Shown: piece after piece, positions 24,223-38,502 of the stretch
Layout: every line of letters starts with the position of its first letter
How positions within the stretch are numbered: position 1 is the first letter of the stretch
Source of the DNA: Flaccisagitta enflata
Taxonomy: Eukaryota > Chaetognatha > Sagittoidea > Aphragmophora
NCBI GenBank assembly: GCA_965153355.1
Contig: OZ231128.1
Location: 51,336,001-51,400,000 of the forward strand
Length of the DNA stretch: 64,000 bases
Direction of reading: 5' to 3'
Notes under the pieces: model-generated
Databases searched by the model: none
The model's input: only the letters and a program-made list of their open reading frames with translations
What the model was told of the DNA's origin: nothing
Program-made: the position numbers and the translations under genes

Positions 24223-24442
24223 AACAAGTAACAATATCGTCACGAACAAGTTACAATATCGTCGCAAACAAGTAACAATATCGTCGCGAACAAGTAACAA
24301 TTTCGTCGCGAACAAGTAACAATATCGTCGCGAACAAGTAACAATATCGCCGCGAACAAGTAACGATATCGTTACGAACAAGTAACAATATCGTTGCGAA
24401 CAAGTAACAATATTGTCGCGAACAAGTTACAATATCGTCGAG
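24223..24442 (+). repeat. Ten-unit 22-bp array built from an AACAAGG-family end
   Basis: AACAAGTAACAATATCGTCG-type units start exactly every 22 bases (24,223 to 24,421). The last unit runs directly into AGGCCGGGCGGGCAGGGCGT, the usual family sequence downstream of the 5' arm. The unit resembles the start of the 7,152 element (AACAAGT...ACAATATCGTTGCG). Thus the 5' terminus of an element seems amplified in tandem. No spacers, so not CRISPR. Confidence 0.9.
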
Positions 24443-24605
24443 GCCGGGCGGGCAGGGCGTGTAACCCCCCCCCTTCACAAACATACAACTGCCGCATCTC
24501 AAATGCGTGTTTTCACAGTCTTTCATCTCAATCATCACAGACCATCGAAACAATGGACCAATGCACTAACGGATGGATGGACGAACGAGGCTTCGTTTAG
24601 AAAAG
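24443..24605 (+). mobile_element. Body of the AACAAGG-family copy headed by the 22-bp array
   Basis: GGGCAGGGCGTGTAACCCCC, unique sequence, GGATGGATGGACG and a small hairpin AACGA-GGCT-TCGTT followed by TAGAAAAG. The hairpin does not match the array arm, so the 3' end assignment is tentative. Confidence 0.5.
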
Positions 24606-24643
24606 AAAAGAACGGGAAAAAAAGATGGGGAAAAAGAAAGGGA

Positions 24644-24809
24644 AACAAGGCCGGTTAAACGGCCATACCAGTTGCGGACGGGTGGGCAGGGGCGGAAATG
24701 TGCGATTTCACACTTTTCGACTCGTGCTCACGGACGGACGGACCAACGGACTGACGGACGGACGGACGGACAAAGGCTCTTATAGAGTTGCGTGTTCGCA
24801 ACTTAAAAA
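24644..24809 (+). mobile_element. AACAAGG-family element, GTTGCG subfamily
   Basis: Complete 166-bp copy: AACAAGGCCGGTTAAACGGC; 5' arm AGTTGCGGACG; GGTGGGCAGGGGC; GACGGACGGACCAACGGAC minisatellite; AGGCTCTTATAG; hairpin AGTTGCG-TGTT-CGCAACT; TAAAAA. Confidence 0.9.

Positions 24810-26246
<1,437 letters not shown>

Positions 26247-26332
<86 letters not shown>
26247..26332 (+). repeat. (GA)n microsatellite
   Basis: About 42 GA units after AACGACGAGAG. Confidence 0.97.
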
Positions 26333-27458
<1,126 letters not shown>

Positions 27459-27518
27459 AAATGAAATATCAGGTGAACAAACAACCAGCTAAGCAATAAG
27501 TGGACTTATTAAAGATAG

Positions 27519-27800
27519 AAGATGATGAAGAAGAAGAAGAAGAAGAAAGAGAAGAAGAAGAAGAAGAAGAAGAAGAAGAAGAAGAAGAAGAAGAAGAAGA
27601 AGAAGAAGAAGAAGAAGAAGAAGAAGAAGAGGAAGTAGGAGAATTAGAAGAGGAAGAAGAAGAAGGAGGAGGAGGGGGAGGAGGAGAAGAAGAAAAAGAA
27701 AAAGAAAAAGAAAAAGAAAAAGAAAAAAAGAAAGAAAAAGAGAAGAAACAGAAAAAGGAGGAGAGGAAGAACGGGAGAAAAAAAAATAGAAAGCGTAGCA
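27519..27800 (+). repeat. (GAA)n purine tract
   Basis: GAA triplets to about 27,635, then GGAGGAGG and (GAAAAA)n. The frames read Glu/Lys or Ser/Leu/Phe and are artefacts. Confidence 0.95.
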
Positions 27801-28114
27801 AAAACAAAAACTGAAAGACAATGGGAAGGAGTAAGATTCATTGTTTGGGGCCCAAAGAAATATATTCTGGGATTTTCTATCAAGAATGAAAACAATTTTG
27901 GTTTGTGTGTGGGTGTGCATTTGCGCGTGTGACAGTCCTTTATATATTCTTTCTCCACTTATCATTGAAATTCTTCTTCTTCTTCAAACTCAATGGGTTC
28001 AATGGATCTCTCAATTTTCTGCCAAGGCACTGTGTACCAGCTTTGGTAATTAATGGAAAGTTAGCATTGTGGATCTCTTTATTTTTTGTCAATGTACTGT
28101 GTATTATCTTTGTT
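27801..28114. other. Non-coding stretch
   Basis: Contains a loose direct duplication (CAATGGATCTCTCAATTTTC... and ...TGGATCTCTTTATTTTTTGT). No gene seen. Confidence 0.4.
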
Positions 28115-28166
28115 TTATCCCTACCCACCCGCCCGCGACAAGCGTAGCCGCGTATTCGGCCTCGTT
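28115..28166 (-). mobile_element. AACAAGG-family 5' end fragment
   Basis: CTACCCACCCGCCCGCGAC, then AGCCGCGTATTCGGCCTCGTT: the 5' end of a minus-strand copy, abutting the MITE that follows. No 3' end seen. Confidence 0.7.
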
Positions 28167-28168
28167 TA

Positions 28169-28757
28169 ACCATGGCCAAATAAAAAATTAGACGCTCAAT
28201 TTTTATCAATTATTTGAAAACTACTAATACTTTTTACTTAAAATCCATAAGCACTTTGAAGAGCTTCAAAAACTTTACAAATCTAGACCAAGCAGAAATT
28301 TGTAGCTTAAGTCGTTTAGAAATGACATAGGATTGAAGTTCAGCACTCAATTTCCAAACTGCCAAAAAGAGCATTTTTCAGTACCTTTCAAAAAAGCATT
28401 TTTTATCGTAATCATTATGTATAATGATAAAATGAAATAAATTGTTTGAAATCTTAAGTGAAAATGAAGTATTTTGAATTCTCTACAAGATGAAACCATG
28501 CAGAACCCATGATCTCACTTTGTTTAAAAGCTGTATTAATTTAAAGTTGGTTAGAAACCAGATTTAGGATTTTTTAGTGGTTATCTTTAAAACATCATAA
28601 CTTCTAAAGTTTTAAAGCTAGAATGTTGAGAAAGAGCTCAAATGAAAGATTTTTTGAAGCTCTTTAAAACCATCATAGATTTGAAGGGTTTAACATTTTT
28701 AGTTTTGAAGCAATCAATGATCAAAAAATTGCGTCTAGTTTTTTTTTTGGCCATGGT
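28169..28757. mobile_element. MITE, ACCATGGCC...AGACGC family, TA duplication
   Basis: Inverted ends ACCATGGCCAAATAAAAAAT + TAGACGC and ACCATGGCCAAAAAAAAAAC + TAGACGC. TA at 28,167-28,168 and 28,758-28,759. It contains two inverted degenerate copies of the GTTTAGAAATGACAT / CTCAAATGAAAGAT core at about 28,300-28,335 and 28,630-28,665. Non-coding. Confidence 0.88.
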
Positions 28758-29320
<563 letters not shown>

Positions 29321-29469
29321 TTGCGTGATTGCGTGTTAGCGCGTACATGCAAAATTATGCAATGAAAATGGTCAAAGCAAATTGCTAAGTCATCGAAAAT
29401 TTTTAAGCGAGTTTCCATCTGCATGAGAATATTTGATTGAGAATGAGCAAACAAAACGCTGATGAATAA

Positions 29470-30203
29470 AACAAGGCCGGATACACGGCTGCCCCCGTCG
29501 CGTGCGGCTGGGCAGGGGATGTATTTGAGGTCACTTGATCATTTGGGCAGGAGCAGTGAGCAGTCAGCGGACAAAACACAATAGGTATATATATCACTCG
29601 GTTGGTTTTGATCCAACCCACTGATGTTGAACAGAATACTGTAAACAACAACTGGTTGTCGAAATTACAGCTGGCTGTTAAGTTTCAAAGTTGGCAAAAA
29701 TCCAACTTTTTCCAAATAGAATGAGACCTGCAGATTCATAATCCTGATGAAATTCTAAGAAGTTTGATATGTAACAACATATACTTTTACATAAAAATAG
29801 AAAAATTTTATCATTGTTTAATTTAATTATAAGGCAAAGTTAAAAAAAATATTTTTTACAAGAAGTGTTAAGTGTGACATATCAAACTTCTCAGAATTTC
29901 ATCAGGAGTATGAATCTGCAGGTCTCATTCTATTTTAGAAAAATTGGATTTTTGCCAACTTTGTAACTTAACAGCCGGCTGTAATTTCAACAACCAGTTG
30001 TTGTTTACAGCATTCTGTTCAACATCAGTGGGTTGGATCAAAACCAAAGGAGTGATATGTATACCTATTGTGTTTTGTCCGCTGACTGTGAGGCCAAAGA
30101 CCGCAGAAGAAAAAAAAAGTGTGACGGACGGACCGACAGACGGACTGACGGATGGACCGACCGACAAAGCGGGATGTAGAGTCGCGTAGCACGCGACTAA
30201 AAA
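29470..30203 (+). mobile_element. AACAAGG-family element with a 210-bp-arm hairpin core
   Basis: Starts AACAAGGCCGGATACACGG, 5' arm GTCGCGTGCGG, GGGCAGGGGA. The central part 29,565-30,088 is a foldback: GTCAGCGGACAAAACACAAT onward is repeated inverted, with arms of about 210 bp at roughly 95% identity by eye and a loop of about 100 bp. After the foldback come GACGGACGGACCGACAGACG, AAGCGGGATGTAGAG and the hairpin AGTCGCG-TAG-CACGCGACT, then AAAAA. So one outer element carries a second foldback as core. Confidence 0.87.
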
Positions 30204-30261
30204 GTAGATGAATGAATTCTTTGAAAAGTTGTTGATTATTATAACGATGACCGCGATAAAC

Positions 30262-30345
30262 GTGATGATGATGATGATGATGATGATGATGGTAATGATG
30301 ATAGTAATGATGATAATGAATAATGATGATGATGATTTGATGAAA
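30262..30345 (+). repeat. (GAT)n microsatellite
   Basis: Short GAT triplet run with GTAAT variants. Confidence 0.9.
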
Positions 30346-31012
<667 letters not shown>

Positions 31013-31082
31013 AGATTATTCAATGAAGCTTCGCCGTCAAAACGGAGTGGATGGAAGCAAATTGGGCGATATTCATGAATTT

Positions 31083-31150
31083 GGCGATGGTGGCGGCGAT
31101 GGTGGCGGCGACGCGATGGTGGCGGCGATGGTGGCGGTGGATATGGCCGC
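31083..31150 (+). repeat. GGC/GAT trinucleotide cluster
   Basis: GATGGTGGCGGC repeats, GC-richer than the surroundings. The open frame is Gly/Asp/Ala/Val-rich and short; no gene call. Confidence 0.7.
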
Positions 31151-31216
31151 CCCGCCCATCACAGACGCCAGTATTTCTTTTTCGCTTTCCAATTTGAAGA
31201 ATGGTTGACAGCGATA

Positions 31217-31470
31217 AATGAATGAATGAATGAATGAATGAATGAATGAATGAATGAATGAATGAATGAATGAATGAATGAATGAATGAATGAATGGATG
31301 AATGAATGACCGAATGAATGAATGAATGATTGAATGAATGAATGAATGAATGAATGAATGAATGAATGAATGAATGAATGAATGAATGAATGAATGAATG
31401 AATGAATGAATATGTGAGCGAGTGCCCGAGTGAATGAGTGAGAGAGTGAATGAGTGAATAAGTGAATGAA
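31217..31470 (+). repeat. (GAAT)n array
   Basis: GAAT tetramers with GACC, GATT, GAGT variants toward the end. Confidence 0.96.
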
Positions 31471-31613
31471 TGATACCACTCTACTCCAGCGTGCGTTTCT
31501 GGACGGCGCCAATAACGCTATGAAAAATTATAGTTTTGATGAAACCCAGAAAATTTGGAGACCGCGATTCGGCTAATTAGAAACAAGAATACGATTAAAG
31601 AGAAAATTACGGC

Positions 31614-31881
<268 letters not shown>

Positions 31882-32006
31882 GCGCAAACTGTGACATGGT
31901 AAATCAAATGTTTCAGAAATTAATGAAAATCATAATTTTTCATATCTTTTTTTTGCAACTTTCAATCAATGTATCTTTTCAAGAAATCCAGAAACAATTG
32001 TTTGTC

Positions 32007-32168
32007 AGTCGCGTTAACGCAACTCTGTACGTCATTATGCCGATCCGTTCATCCATTGTTCCAGCCGTCTGTCCGACTATTCGTTGATATAATCCTTTGT
32101 CTACAGATAACAAGTGGATTACAGATGTCCGCGTCTCTGTCCCTGCCCAGCCCAACCGCGCACGTCAT
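32007..32168 (-). mobile_element. Diverged AACAAGG-family copy
   Basis: Plus strand shows the hairpin AGTCGCGT-TAACGCAACT with CTGTACG, a weak GTCCG segment, then CTGTCCCTGCCCAGCCCAAC and CGCGCACG. The family order is preserved but the 5' GGCCTTGTT is gone. Confidence 0.55.
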
Positions 32169-32668
32169 TGAATATGAATAACAAACCATATCAATTCAAA
32201 TACATGCCCGAAATTTGGCCCATGGAAGCGTAGGTTCATGGACTCTAAACAGAAAAAAAATGTCAAACTCAGGAGCGACATCTGTTTGAGACGTGACGAA
32301 TTTTGGTTTCGCCGGTGGAGAAAAAAAAAGCCCCCCCCCCAAAAAAAAAAACGGACCGCGTATGAACACGTTGACACGCGTCAAAAGACGTTGGTTCGCG
32401 TCAGAAGAGTTGGCACGTCTCGATTTGTGTCGGTACAAACCAATTTACATATCGATTTATATCGACATACAGTTGAACCTCGCAATAACGGATGTCAAGG
32501 GACTAAGAAATTGTATCTGTTATAGACAGATTTTTGTTATTTCCATTCTAAGAAATTAGGAGAATTAATATGAAGGGACAATGAATTAGAGTCTGTCATC
32601 TGCGGATTTCCGTTAATCTTGGCTCCGTTACAGCGGGTTTGTAACTGTATTCCAATTTATTTTACTCG
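32169..32668. other. Non-coding stretch
   Basis: Poly-C/poly-A patch near 32,325-32,352. The sequence CAGTTGAACCTCGCAATAAC near 32,470 reappears inverted near 42,812-42,826 (TTATTGCGGGGCTCAACTGT). No gene. Confidence 0.5.
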
Positions 32669-33233
32669 TTTTTTGGGCAGCGGCCCCAAAGGGGACGATG
32701 TCCTGTAGAACACAGGGGGACTTTCATTCGTTCGTCCGTCCGTCCGTGCGTGCGTATGTGTGTCCCCCCCCTTGTCTCGAAGCTCAAGTCCTGGCCTCGA
32801 GACTCAAATTTCTGGCCTTAAGGCTCAATTTCCAGCCTCGAGGCTTAAATCCCAGCCTTGAGGCTCAAATCCCAGCCTTTAGGCTCAAATCCCAGCCTCG
32901 AGGCTCAAATCCTAGCCTCGAGGCTCAAATTTTAGCCTCAAGGCTCAAATCCCAGCCTTGAGACTCAAATCCTAGCCTCCAGGCTCAAATCCCAGCCTTC
33001 AGGCTCAAATCCCAGCCTCCAGGCTCAAATCCCAGCCTCCAGGCTCAAATCCCAGCCTCCAGGCTCAAATGCCAGCCTCCAGGCCAACACGGACGGACGG
33101 ACGGATGGACGGATGGATGAACGAAAGTCCCCCTGTGTTCTACAGGACATCGTCCCCTTTGGGGCCGCTGCCCTGCTACCCATCACCTACAATCACCAAC
33201 ATATGAAGCAGGGCAACGGGTATCGCTGACCAC
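32669..33233 (+). mobile_element. GGGCAG-family element, copy E (best-formed)
   Basis: TTTTTGGGCAGCGGCCCCAAAG and GATGTCCTGTAGAACACAGG open the element; the inverted match at 33,122-33,175 ends GGGGCCGCTGCCC. Then comes the hairpin TGCCCTGC...GCAGGGCA and GGTATCGCTGACCA. The core is about 14 units of the 20-21 bp repeat AGGCTCAAATCCCAGCCTC, all in one orientation, flanked by CGTCCGTCCG and CGGACGGACG blocks that are themselves inverted. Confidence 0.92.
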
Positions 33234-33319
33234 ATATTGCCCATGGGCGACTGGTTCCTATTTCGTGGGAATCAAGAGTATTTTTACCCACTTTTGATCA
33301 TTAGGCAAACATGCAAAAA

Positions 33320-33545
33320 AAATAAGGCCGGATACACTACTAGTAAGTAGACGCTTATGGTTGGGCAGGAACCAAAAAAGTGATTGACAAATGTCTAAAA
33401 AAAGTCAGGAATTTAAGTCGCCTCGCGTGGTTCATTATCGTCATGTCTGTCGGTCGGTTGGATGGTCGGTCAGTCTGTAACACTGCTATTTCGGCGTTCA
33501 TGGGCGGTTTTTGCATTTCTGCTCCTGACCAAATGCTTGGTTAGC
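33320..33545. mobile_element. Two AACAAGG-family fragments, opposite orientations
   Basis: 33,320-33,400 is a plus 5' end (AATAAGGCCGGATACACTAC, GGTTGGGCAGGAACC). From 33,412 a minus 3' end follows: TTTAAGTCGCCTCGCGTGG, GTCTGTCGGTCGGTTGG, then GCGTTCATGGGCGGTTTTTG and TTTCTGCTCCTGACC. Confidence 0.65.
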
Positions 33546-33634
33546 CTTTTCAATTCTAGTAGAACACAAAGTAAATTCCTGGATGTTTATCCATCCGTGT
33601 ATTCATCCGTACATACTTCGGACAGGCGACACCC

Positions 33635-34027
33635 CCCTTTTGGGCATTGAAGCCTCTTGACCATAAAATCAGCCCTCTCAGGCCTGACTTATGCGACCCT
33701 CCAAAAAAACCTCAATTCTGTCCTCCAGACTCAGATCCCACCCCAACCTAAAATGAGCCTTCCGGGCCTCGGGCTCGGACCAGCCTTCCATGCCACATTT
33801 CAGTCCTCCAGACCCAAAAGCAGCCCTTCAGGTCTCAAATCAGCCTCCAATCACCTAAACCAGCCATCTGAGGCCCTAAATATGCCCTCTCAGATCGTCC
33901 CCAAATTCACCCTGGTGTTTTGAAGGAAATCGGGCCTTTGGGGCTGCTGCCCTGCTCTCACATCACTTTTCCACTTGATCACTCTAGGCAGGGCAATGTG
34001 TACCGCTGACCATTTGCAATCCTTTGA
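33635..34027 (+). mobile_element. GGGCAG-family element, copy F, left end eroded
   Basis: Core of CTCAGGCCTGA / CAGCCCTCCAG-type units, then GGGCCTTTGGGGCTGCTGCC, the hairpin TGCCCTGC...GCAGGGCA and GTACCGCTGACC. The left inverted end is reduced to TTTTGGGCA. Confidence 0.72.
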
Positions 34028-34670
34028 TGACTGTTTTTAACCCGCACGCGACTTAAGTAGCCGTGTAAACATTTTGGTAATACTTTATTTGTACTTAGTG
34101 GGAAAAAATTTCTTTGGTAGATATCACATGGCAAATCAATAACAGATGTGTCAAAAACGCAGAATGCGTGTGAGTGTGCAACACAATTACGCACCCTGGG
34201 CGTTTACGATCCATGCGCAAAACTGACTTAAAGATTGAAATGGTTCCTAACACGTACTCGCTATATTTGTCGGGCCAACAACACCAACTCTCTCTCTCTC
34301 TCTCTTTCTAACACTTTAACAAGTTTCTGTATCGATTGCCTCATCAAAGTCTTTTCTCCTATTCACAATCTCATTTCTTTACATGGAGACATTTATTGGT
34401 AAACATAGAGTGGAATTCTTTTCATCCTTTATTCGCCATTTCTTTTTCTCTTCATTGTGTCTGTCTATCTCTTTCAGTGTGTACCTCTATCCGTTGCTGT
34501 CTCTTTTTTTGTCGAGTCCTTTTTAGTTCAGGCTTCTCATTGTCTGCCTCTGCCTCTGTCTCTACGTATTATCTATCTGTATCGTGACGTGTCTGTGTCT
34601 GTCTGCCTCTGTCTTTGTCTCACTCTCTCTGATTCACAACCTGTCTTTGTCTCTGTCTGTCTTTCTGTTC

Positions 34671-34709
<39 letters not shown>

Positions 34710-35136
34710 CTGTCCATCACTTATTTAGGCGCTGTGTGTGCTTGTGTTTTTTCTTCCACATGGTCTGGGCCAACTTGTTCTCTCGTTAACGCTTCATCGC
34801 GTTTTCAACTACCAAAAACAAAGGCGTGTTTCTACCAGCTCGACCTTCTGCGCCAAATAATGTCAAAGGACGCCCTCTCTTGGGCTGAACGATTGTCACG
34901 GGTCGCATCGCCTATGAGTCCACACGTCGATAAAATAACATATGTTTTCTCCTTTTATATTTCTTTGGTCGCTTTAATGGCGTATGGAAGAAAATATCGT
35001 TTGGTACGTTTGTAAAGCTTTCCTTTAGCTTCCATGCATCATCATCCCATAATAGAAAGATTCTGGGACTCCTCCTGGATGCTTATATGATATTTTTGTC
35101 TCTAGATTGATAGCGCGGACATGATTTTTATACTTC
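34028..35136. other. Non-coding stretch
   Basis: Short CT runs near 34,290 and 34,676-34,706 and CTGTCTTTG-rich sequence; otherwise nothing recognised. GAACCGCACGCGACTTAAG-like text near 34,045 (CACGCGACTTAAGTAGCCGT) may be a family stub. Confidence 0.5.
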
Positions 35137-35138
35137 GT

Positions 35139-36146
35139 ACGGTGCGCCGCATTAAAAACAGGACAGTTTGTATTAATAGCATATTACTGCGCAAAAATGG
35201 ATTATTAAAACCAAATATGGATGAATACGTCGCTCATGTGTTTGTAGTTAATGGATCCGCCTTCGGCCTGGATGGCAAGCTCCATAGGGCGTGGCAATGA
35301 GGCAAATAAGTTGGCGAGGTAGTCGACGGTGAGGCGGCACTTAACTGTGAAAGTGATTATGGCATAGGTCACTATGTAATGCTGGTTTCTGCTTAACTAT
35401 TGGCCTGAGACACAAAAAATTCATGACCATTTGAAAGCCCTGCAAAAAATCTTCCAAATGCGACGTTGCTGGTCATTGTAGCTTTATTCGTTTAGAAATG
35501 GCATAGGTTTGAAGAAAAAAAATCACTGTTTGAAAAAAGTGCTCATTTCAAATTTTTCCAACAAGCAATTTAAGTCTTTCTGTTTTTGTAAAAGATGCAG
35601 CTTAGGATTGTCTTTGATACTCGATATCCATGGGCAAATTAAAGAGCTTCGAATTTTCTTTAAAATGGCGCCAAGAACAAATATCTCTCTTAATGCGTTT
35701 GATTTTTATGTTAAAATAAAGATAACCCCTTAAAATCACGTAGTAAATTTCCTAATTTTTGACAGCCTGTCTTCATCCTAATGCCATTTCTAAACGGTTA
35801 TAGTTAGGGCATCCAGAAAGGTCTCATTTGAAAGATCTTTTGCAGAGCTTCAAAATGGTCATAGATTTTGCTATGTTTTTCTCATTGCATGGATGTAAAA
35901 CACTGACATACAAGTGGTTCGCTTTTTGTTTTTTGCCATGGTTAGTTTTTTCCCATTCCATTTTTTATAGCTTCTCTTTACAGCGTCACTGCGTCCAAAC
36001 GAATTGACCGATCTAAATGCGTTTTGTGGCAAACGCTGCGTCTTTCGAAGAGCTTCAAATAGGTCACCGATAAAGCTATGATTATATTATTTTGAGCCGA
36101 GAAATATAGGTAAATATACTGTCCTGTTTTTAATGCGCCGCACTGT
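35139..36146. mobile_element. Eroded Tc1/mariner-type transposon
   Basis: Left end TACGGTGCGCCGCATTAAAA + ACAGGACAGT; right end, read inverted from 36,146, TACAGTGCGGCGCATTAAAA + ACAGGACAGT, with TA at both outer ends. Length about 1.0 kb, shorter than intact Tc1/mariner elements (about 1.3-1.6 kb). It keeps a transposase C-terminal remnant on the minus strand near the left end. The rest has been replaced by or has received AT-rich sequence with three degenerate copies of the GTTTAGAAATGGCAT core (about 35,490, 35,800, 36,010) and a TTTTTGCCATGGTTA end near 35,930. Confidence 0.85.
35205..35396 (-). pseudogene. Transposase C-terminal remnant, Tc1/mariner type
   Basis: A minus-strand frame of about 63 codons, closed by TAA at 35,205-35,207 and by a TAG upstream at 35,397-35,399, so no start remains. 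The part LTVDYLANLFASLPRPMELA followed by IQAEGGSINYKH has the pattern of the last residues of Tc1-like transposases: a Ser-Leu/Met-Pro-Arg-Arg/Pro motif, then a helix, then Ala-x-Gly-Gly-x-x-x-x-Tyr, close to the stop. The stop lies about 65 bases inside the left terminal repeat, as in intact elements. The DDE catalytic residues are upstream in intact proteins and are not present here. Recognition rests on motif memory; a profile search would settle it. The remnant cannot support transposition. Confidence 0.72.
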
Positions 36147-36389
36147 ATATCTTTGATGAAATGAAGGTTCATACTTATTCTTCACAGATGCATCATCAAC
36201 CTCAATGTTTATTATACACCGTGCCTTCTTCAACTCCTCTTAAAGCCAGATGAAAGAACACTGTTCGCCCGTCATTTGGTTTTGCAACGACCTTTGGATT
36301 GGACTTTTGCGCCATTAAACTTAGTTTATTCTGCAAACATTATTGATGATTTTCAAAGGAATAAACACTCTAATAGTCGTGAAAGCATT

Positions 36390-36838
36390 AGATGGTCAGG
36401 CTTCAGCGGTACCCGTGCCCTGCCTAAGTAGGATGTGCTTGAAGTTGAAAGGGAAGCAGGGCAGCGGCCCTGAAGGGGTCAATGACCTATGCTTTCACAC
36501 ATATGGGGAATTTTCTCCTTCTCTTTCTTCTCCTCCGTCCCTCCCCCCCCCCTCAGATCCAAGTCTCAAGGCCCAAATTCCAGTCTTGGGGCCTTGAGGT
36601 TGGGATCTGGGCCTCTTGGCTGGCATCAGGACCTTGAGGCTGAGATTTGGGCCTCAAGACTGAGATATGGGCTTCCAGGCTAGGATTTGGGCTTTGAGGC
36701 TGGAATTTGGGCCTCAAGACAGGGATTTGGGCCTCAAAACTGGAAATTGGGCCTCGAGACTGGGACCTGAGAGGGAGGGGGGACGAAGGAGAAGAAGGAG
36801 AAGAAGAAGAAAACTTCCCAGGGCCGCAGCCCAAAAAG
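36390..36838 (-). mobile_element. GGGCAG-family element, copy B, mirrored core
   Basis: AGATGGTCAGGCTTCAGCGG, hairpin GTGCCCTGCC...GGAAGCAGGGCA, GGGCAGCGGCCCTGAAGGGG, then GACCTATGCTTTCACACATA. Shares the ACACATATGGGGAA end version and the upstream GTCG.GAAAGC.TTAG with copy A. The minisatellite changes orientation near 36,590. The right end is short: AACTTCCCAGGGCCGCAGCC-CAAAAA. Confidence 0.82.
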
Positions 36839-37183
36839 GCCGAGACTGAAAGGCAATACTCATTTGTGTACATCCTATCAGTAGTTTGTCTTATTTACCA
36901 CCCGTCAACCATGCGTCAACCATCCGTCTTCATCTCTCTCTAAAGCATGGATTTCTGTTTGTGCACCTTGGCCACCCCGGCCATCTTGATCCTGACCGCC
37001 TATTTTTCGGTCTCTGGTGCCCAAATTAAGAATCAAATCCTAATTCTAATCTTTAAGATTTGACGATGATCCGTTGATTCTATGTTGCCCATTGGTGGAG
37101 ACTTTTTTTTAAAGCCTTTTGCAGGTGTCACTTCGTTTTCAACATATCCCCGTTAATTGGAATATTCTATATGTACCCAGCCT
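36839..37183. other. Non-coding stretch
   Basis: Nothing recognised. Confidence 0.4.
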
Positions 37184-37400
37184 CATTCTTCTCTTCTTTT
37201 CTTTTCTTTTCTTTTCTTTTCTTTTCTTTTCTTTTCTTTTCTTTTCTTTTCTTTTCTTTTCTTTTTTTTTACTTTTCTTTTTTTTCTTTTCTTTTCTTTT
37301 CTTTTCTTTTCTTTTCTTTTCTTTTCTTTTCGTTTTCTTTCTTTTTCTTTCTTTCCTTTCCATTTTCTTATCTTTTCCCTTCTTTTCTTTTCTTCCTTTC
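37184..37400 (+). repeat. (CTTTT)n pentamer array
   Basis: CTTTT pentamers to about 37,330 with a T-rich interruption near 37,265, then CTTT variants. Three open frames of Phe/Ser/Leu. Confidence 0.96.
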
Positions 37401-37522
37401 TTCTCATCTTCCCTTTAATCACTTTCCGTTTTTTTTCCTTTCTTCTTGGTTTTCGTGTCCGACCTCCACCTCGCCCAAGGTCGCCTTTGAGGGTCAACGG
37501 AGGTCGGCTTCCAAGCCTTCCA

Positions 37523-37771
37523 AGGGTGTGTTTCTAGTGACGACCAAAAACGCGTTTGTTCTTGTGAAACGCATTTACAGCGTGAACACCTATTCATGAA
37601 TTTCAACTGTCCCACGAAGGAGTGAGCGAAGTGAGTGAACAAGCCTGTGAACAGAGCAAGCAAGCGAAGCGCTGTGGAGTGAGTGAGCGGAATGAGCGGT
37701 GCGAGCGAACAAACGTAGCGAGCGACCGAGTGTCTCGTTAAAAACGCGATTGTCTCTGACTAGAAACGCCC
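37523..37771. mobile_element. MITE with GGGYGTGTTTCTAGT ends and GAGCGA core
   Basis: Left GGGTGTGTTTCTAGTGACGA, right read inverted GGGCGTTTCTAGTCAGAGAC. The core is a degenerate GTGAGCGAAGTGAGTGA repeat with CAAGCGAAGCGCTGTGG. A second full copy lies at 58,281-58,532 in the opposite orientation and a fragment at about 47,585-47,712. Confidence 0.82.
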
Positions 37772-38500
37772 CCCAAGTCTCAACTTTTCTTGAGGCTTCT
37801 TGCAGTTCAAATTGGCCCTTTGCCTAATTAGGACGTACTTCCCATACTGGGCATGTCCCGATAATGTTAGCTTCATTTTTGTCTCACTCTCCGCCACGAC
37901 CTCGGGTCCGGCGGAGGTGGTCTTCATCGTCGTTTTCGTCATCATCATCGTCGTCGTCGTCTTCGTCGTCGTCATGCATTTTGACAACAAAGACTTTGTC
38001 TTTCTGAGGATACTGCCGATTCGCCGACGTAGAATTCAGGTTATTTATAGTGCAATTCATGTCCGTAACATCTTCTTGCACAGTTGCACAGTCAGTCTAA
38101 TCTAATTTCCGCACACGCACCTTTGATGGATAAATCATCATTCCTTTTACAGGCCCTCCATCCCCCTCCCCTCGCTTGTTTTTCTGCCCAGCATCCGTGT
38201 TTATCTGTTAAAAATAACCAGACTTCGATTCATAGAATCATCAAAAGTTATAGTTAACACTTAACACTTTACTAGTATGAGATAAGTATTACAAATTTAT
38301 CCTAAGTGCATACGTATAAACTCTTTATTTTGTTGACTGAGAAAGAGAAGTATTCAAGTGATGGATAAGAGAATGTTCTTCTACCACTAAACGGAATCTG
38401 TTTGGAGCCCATTTCTCAGCAGCTGTTGAAGAGGCCTTTTCGCCCTCCACCTTCGTCGAGGTGAAAATCTATCCCGCACGGGTGAGTTACCGGTGTTCTT
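37772..38500. other. Non-coding stretch with GTC/ATC cluster
   Basis: About 37,920-37,975 is a GTC/ATC trinucleotide cluster (TCATCATCGTCGTCGTC). Nothing else recognised. Confidence 0.5.
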
Positions 38501-38502
38501 TT

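Noticed and set aside
24223-24442. CRISPR-like regular direct repeats
   Set aside because: Units are contiguous at 22 bp without spacers, in eukaryotic repeat-rich DNA.
37660-37740. GAGCGA/GTGAGC repeats as a possible regulatory array
   Set aside because: It is the core of a small MITE with a second copy at 58.3 kb, so a regulatory reading has no support.
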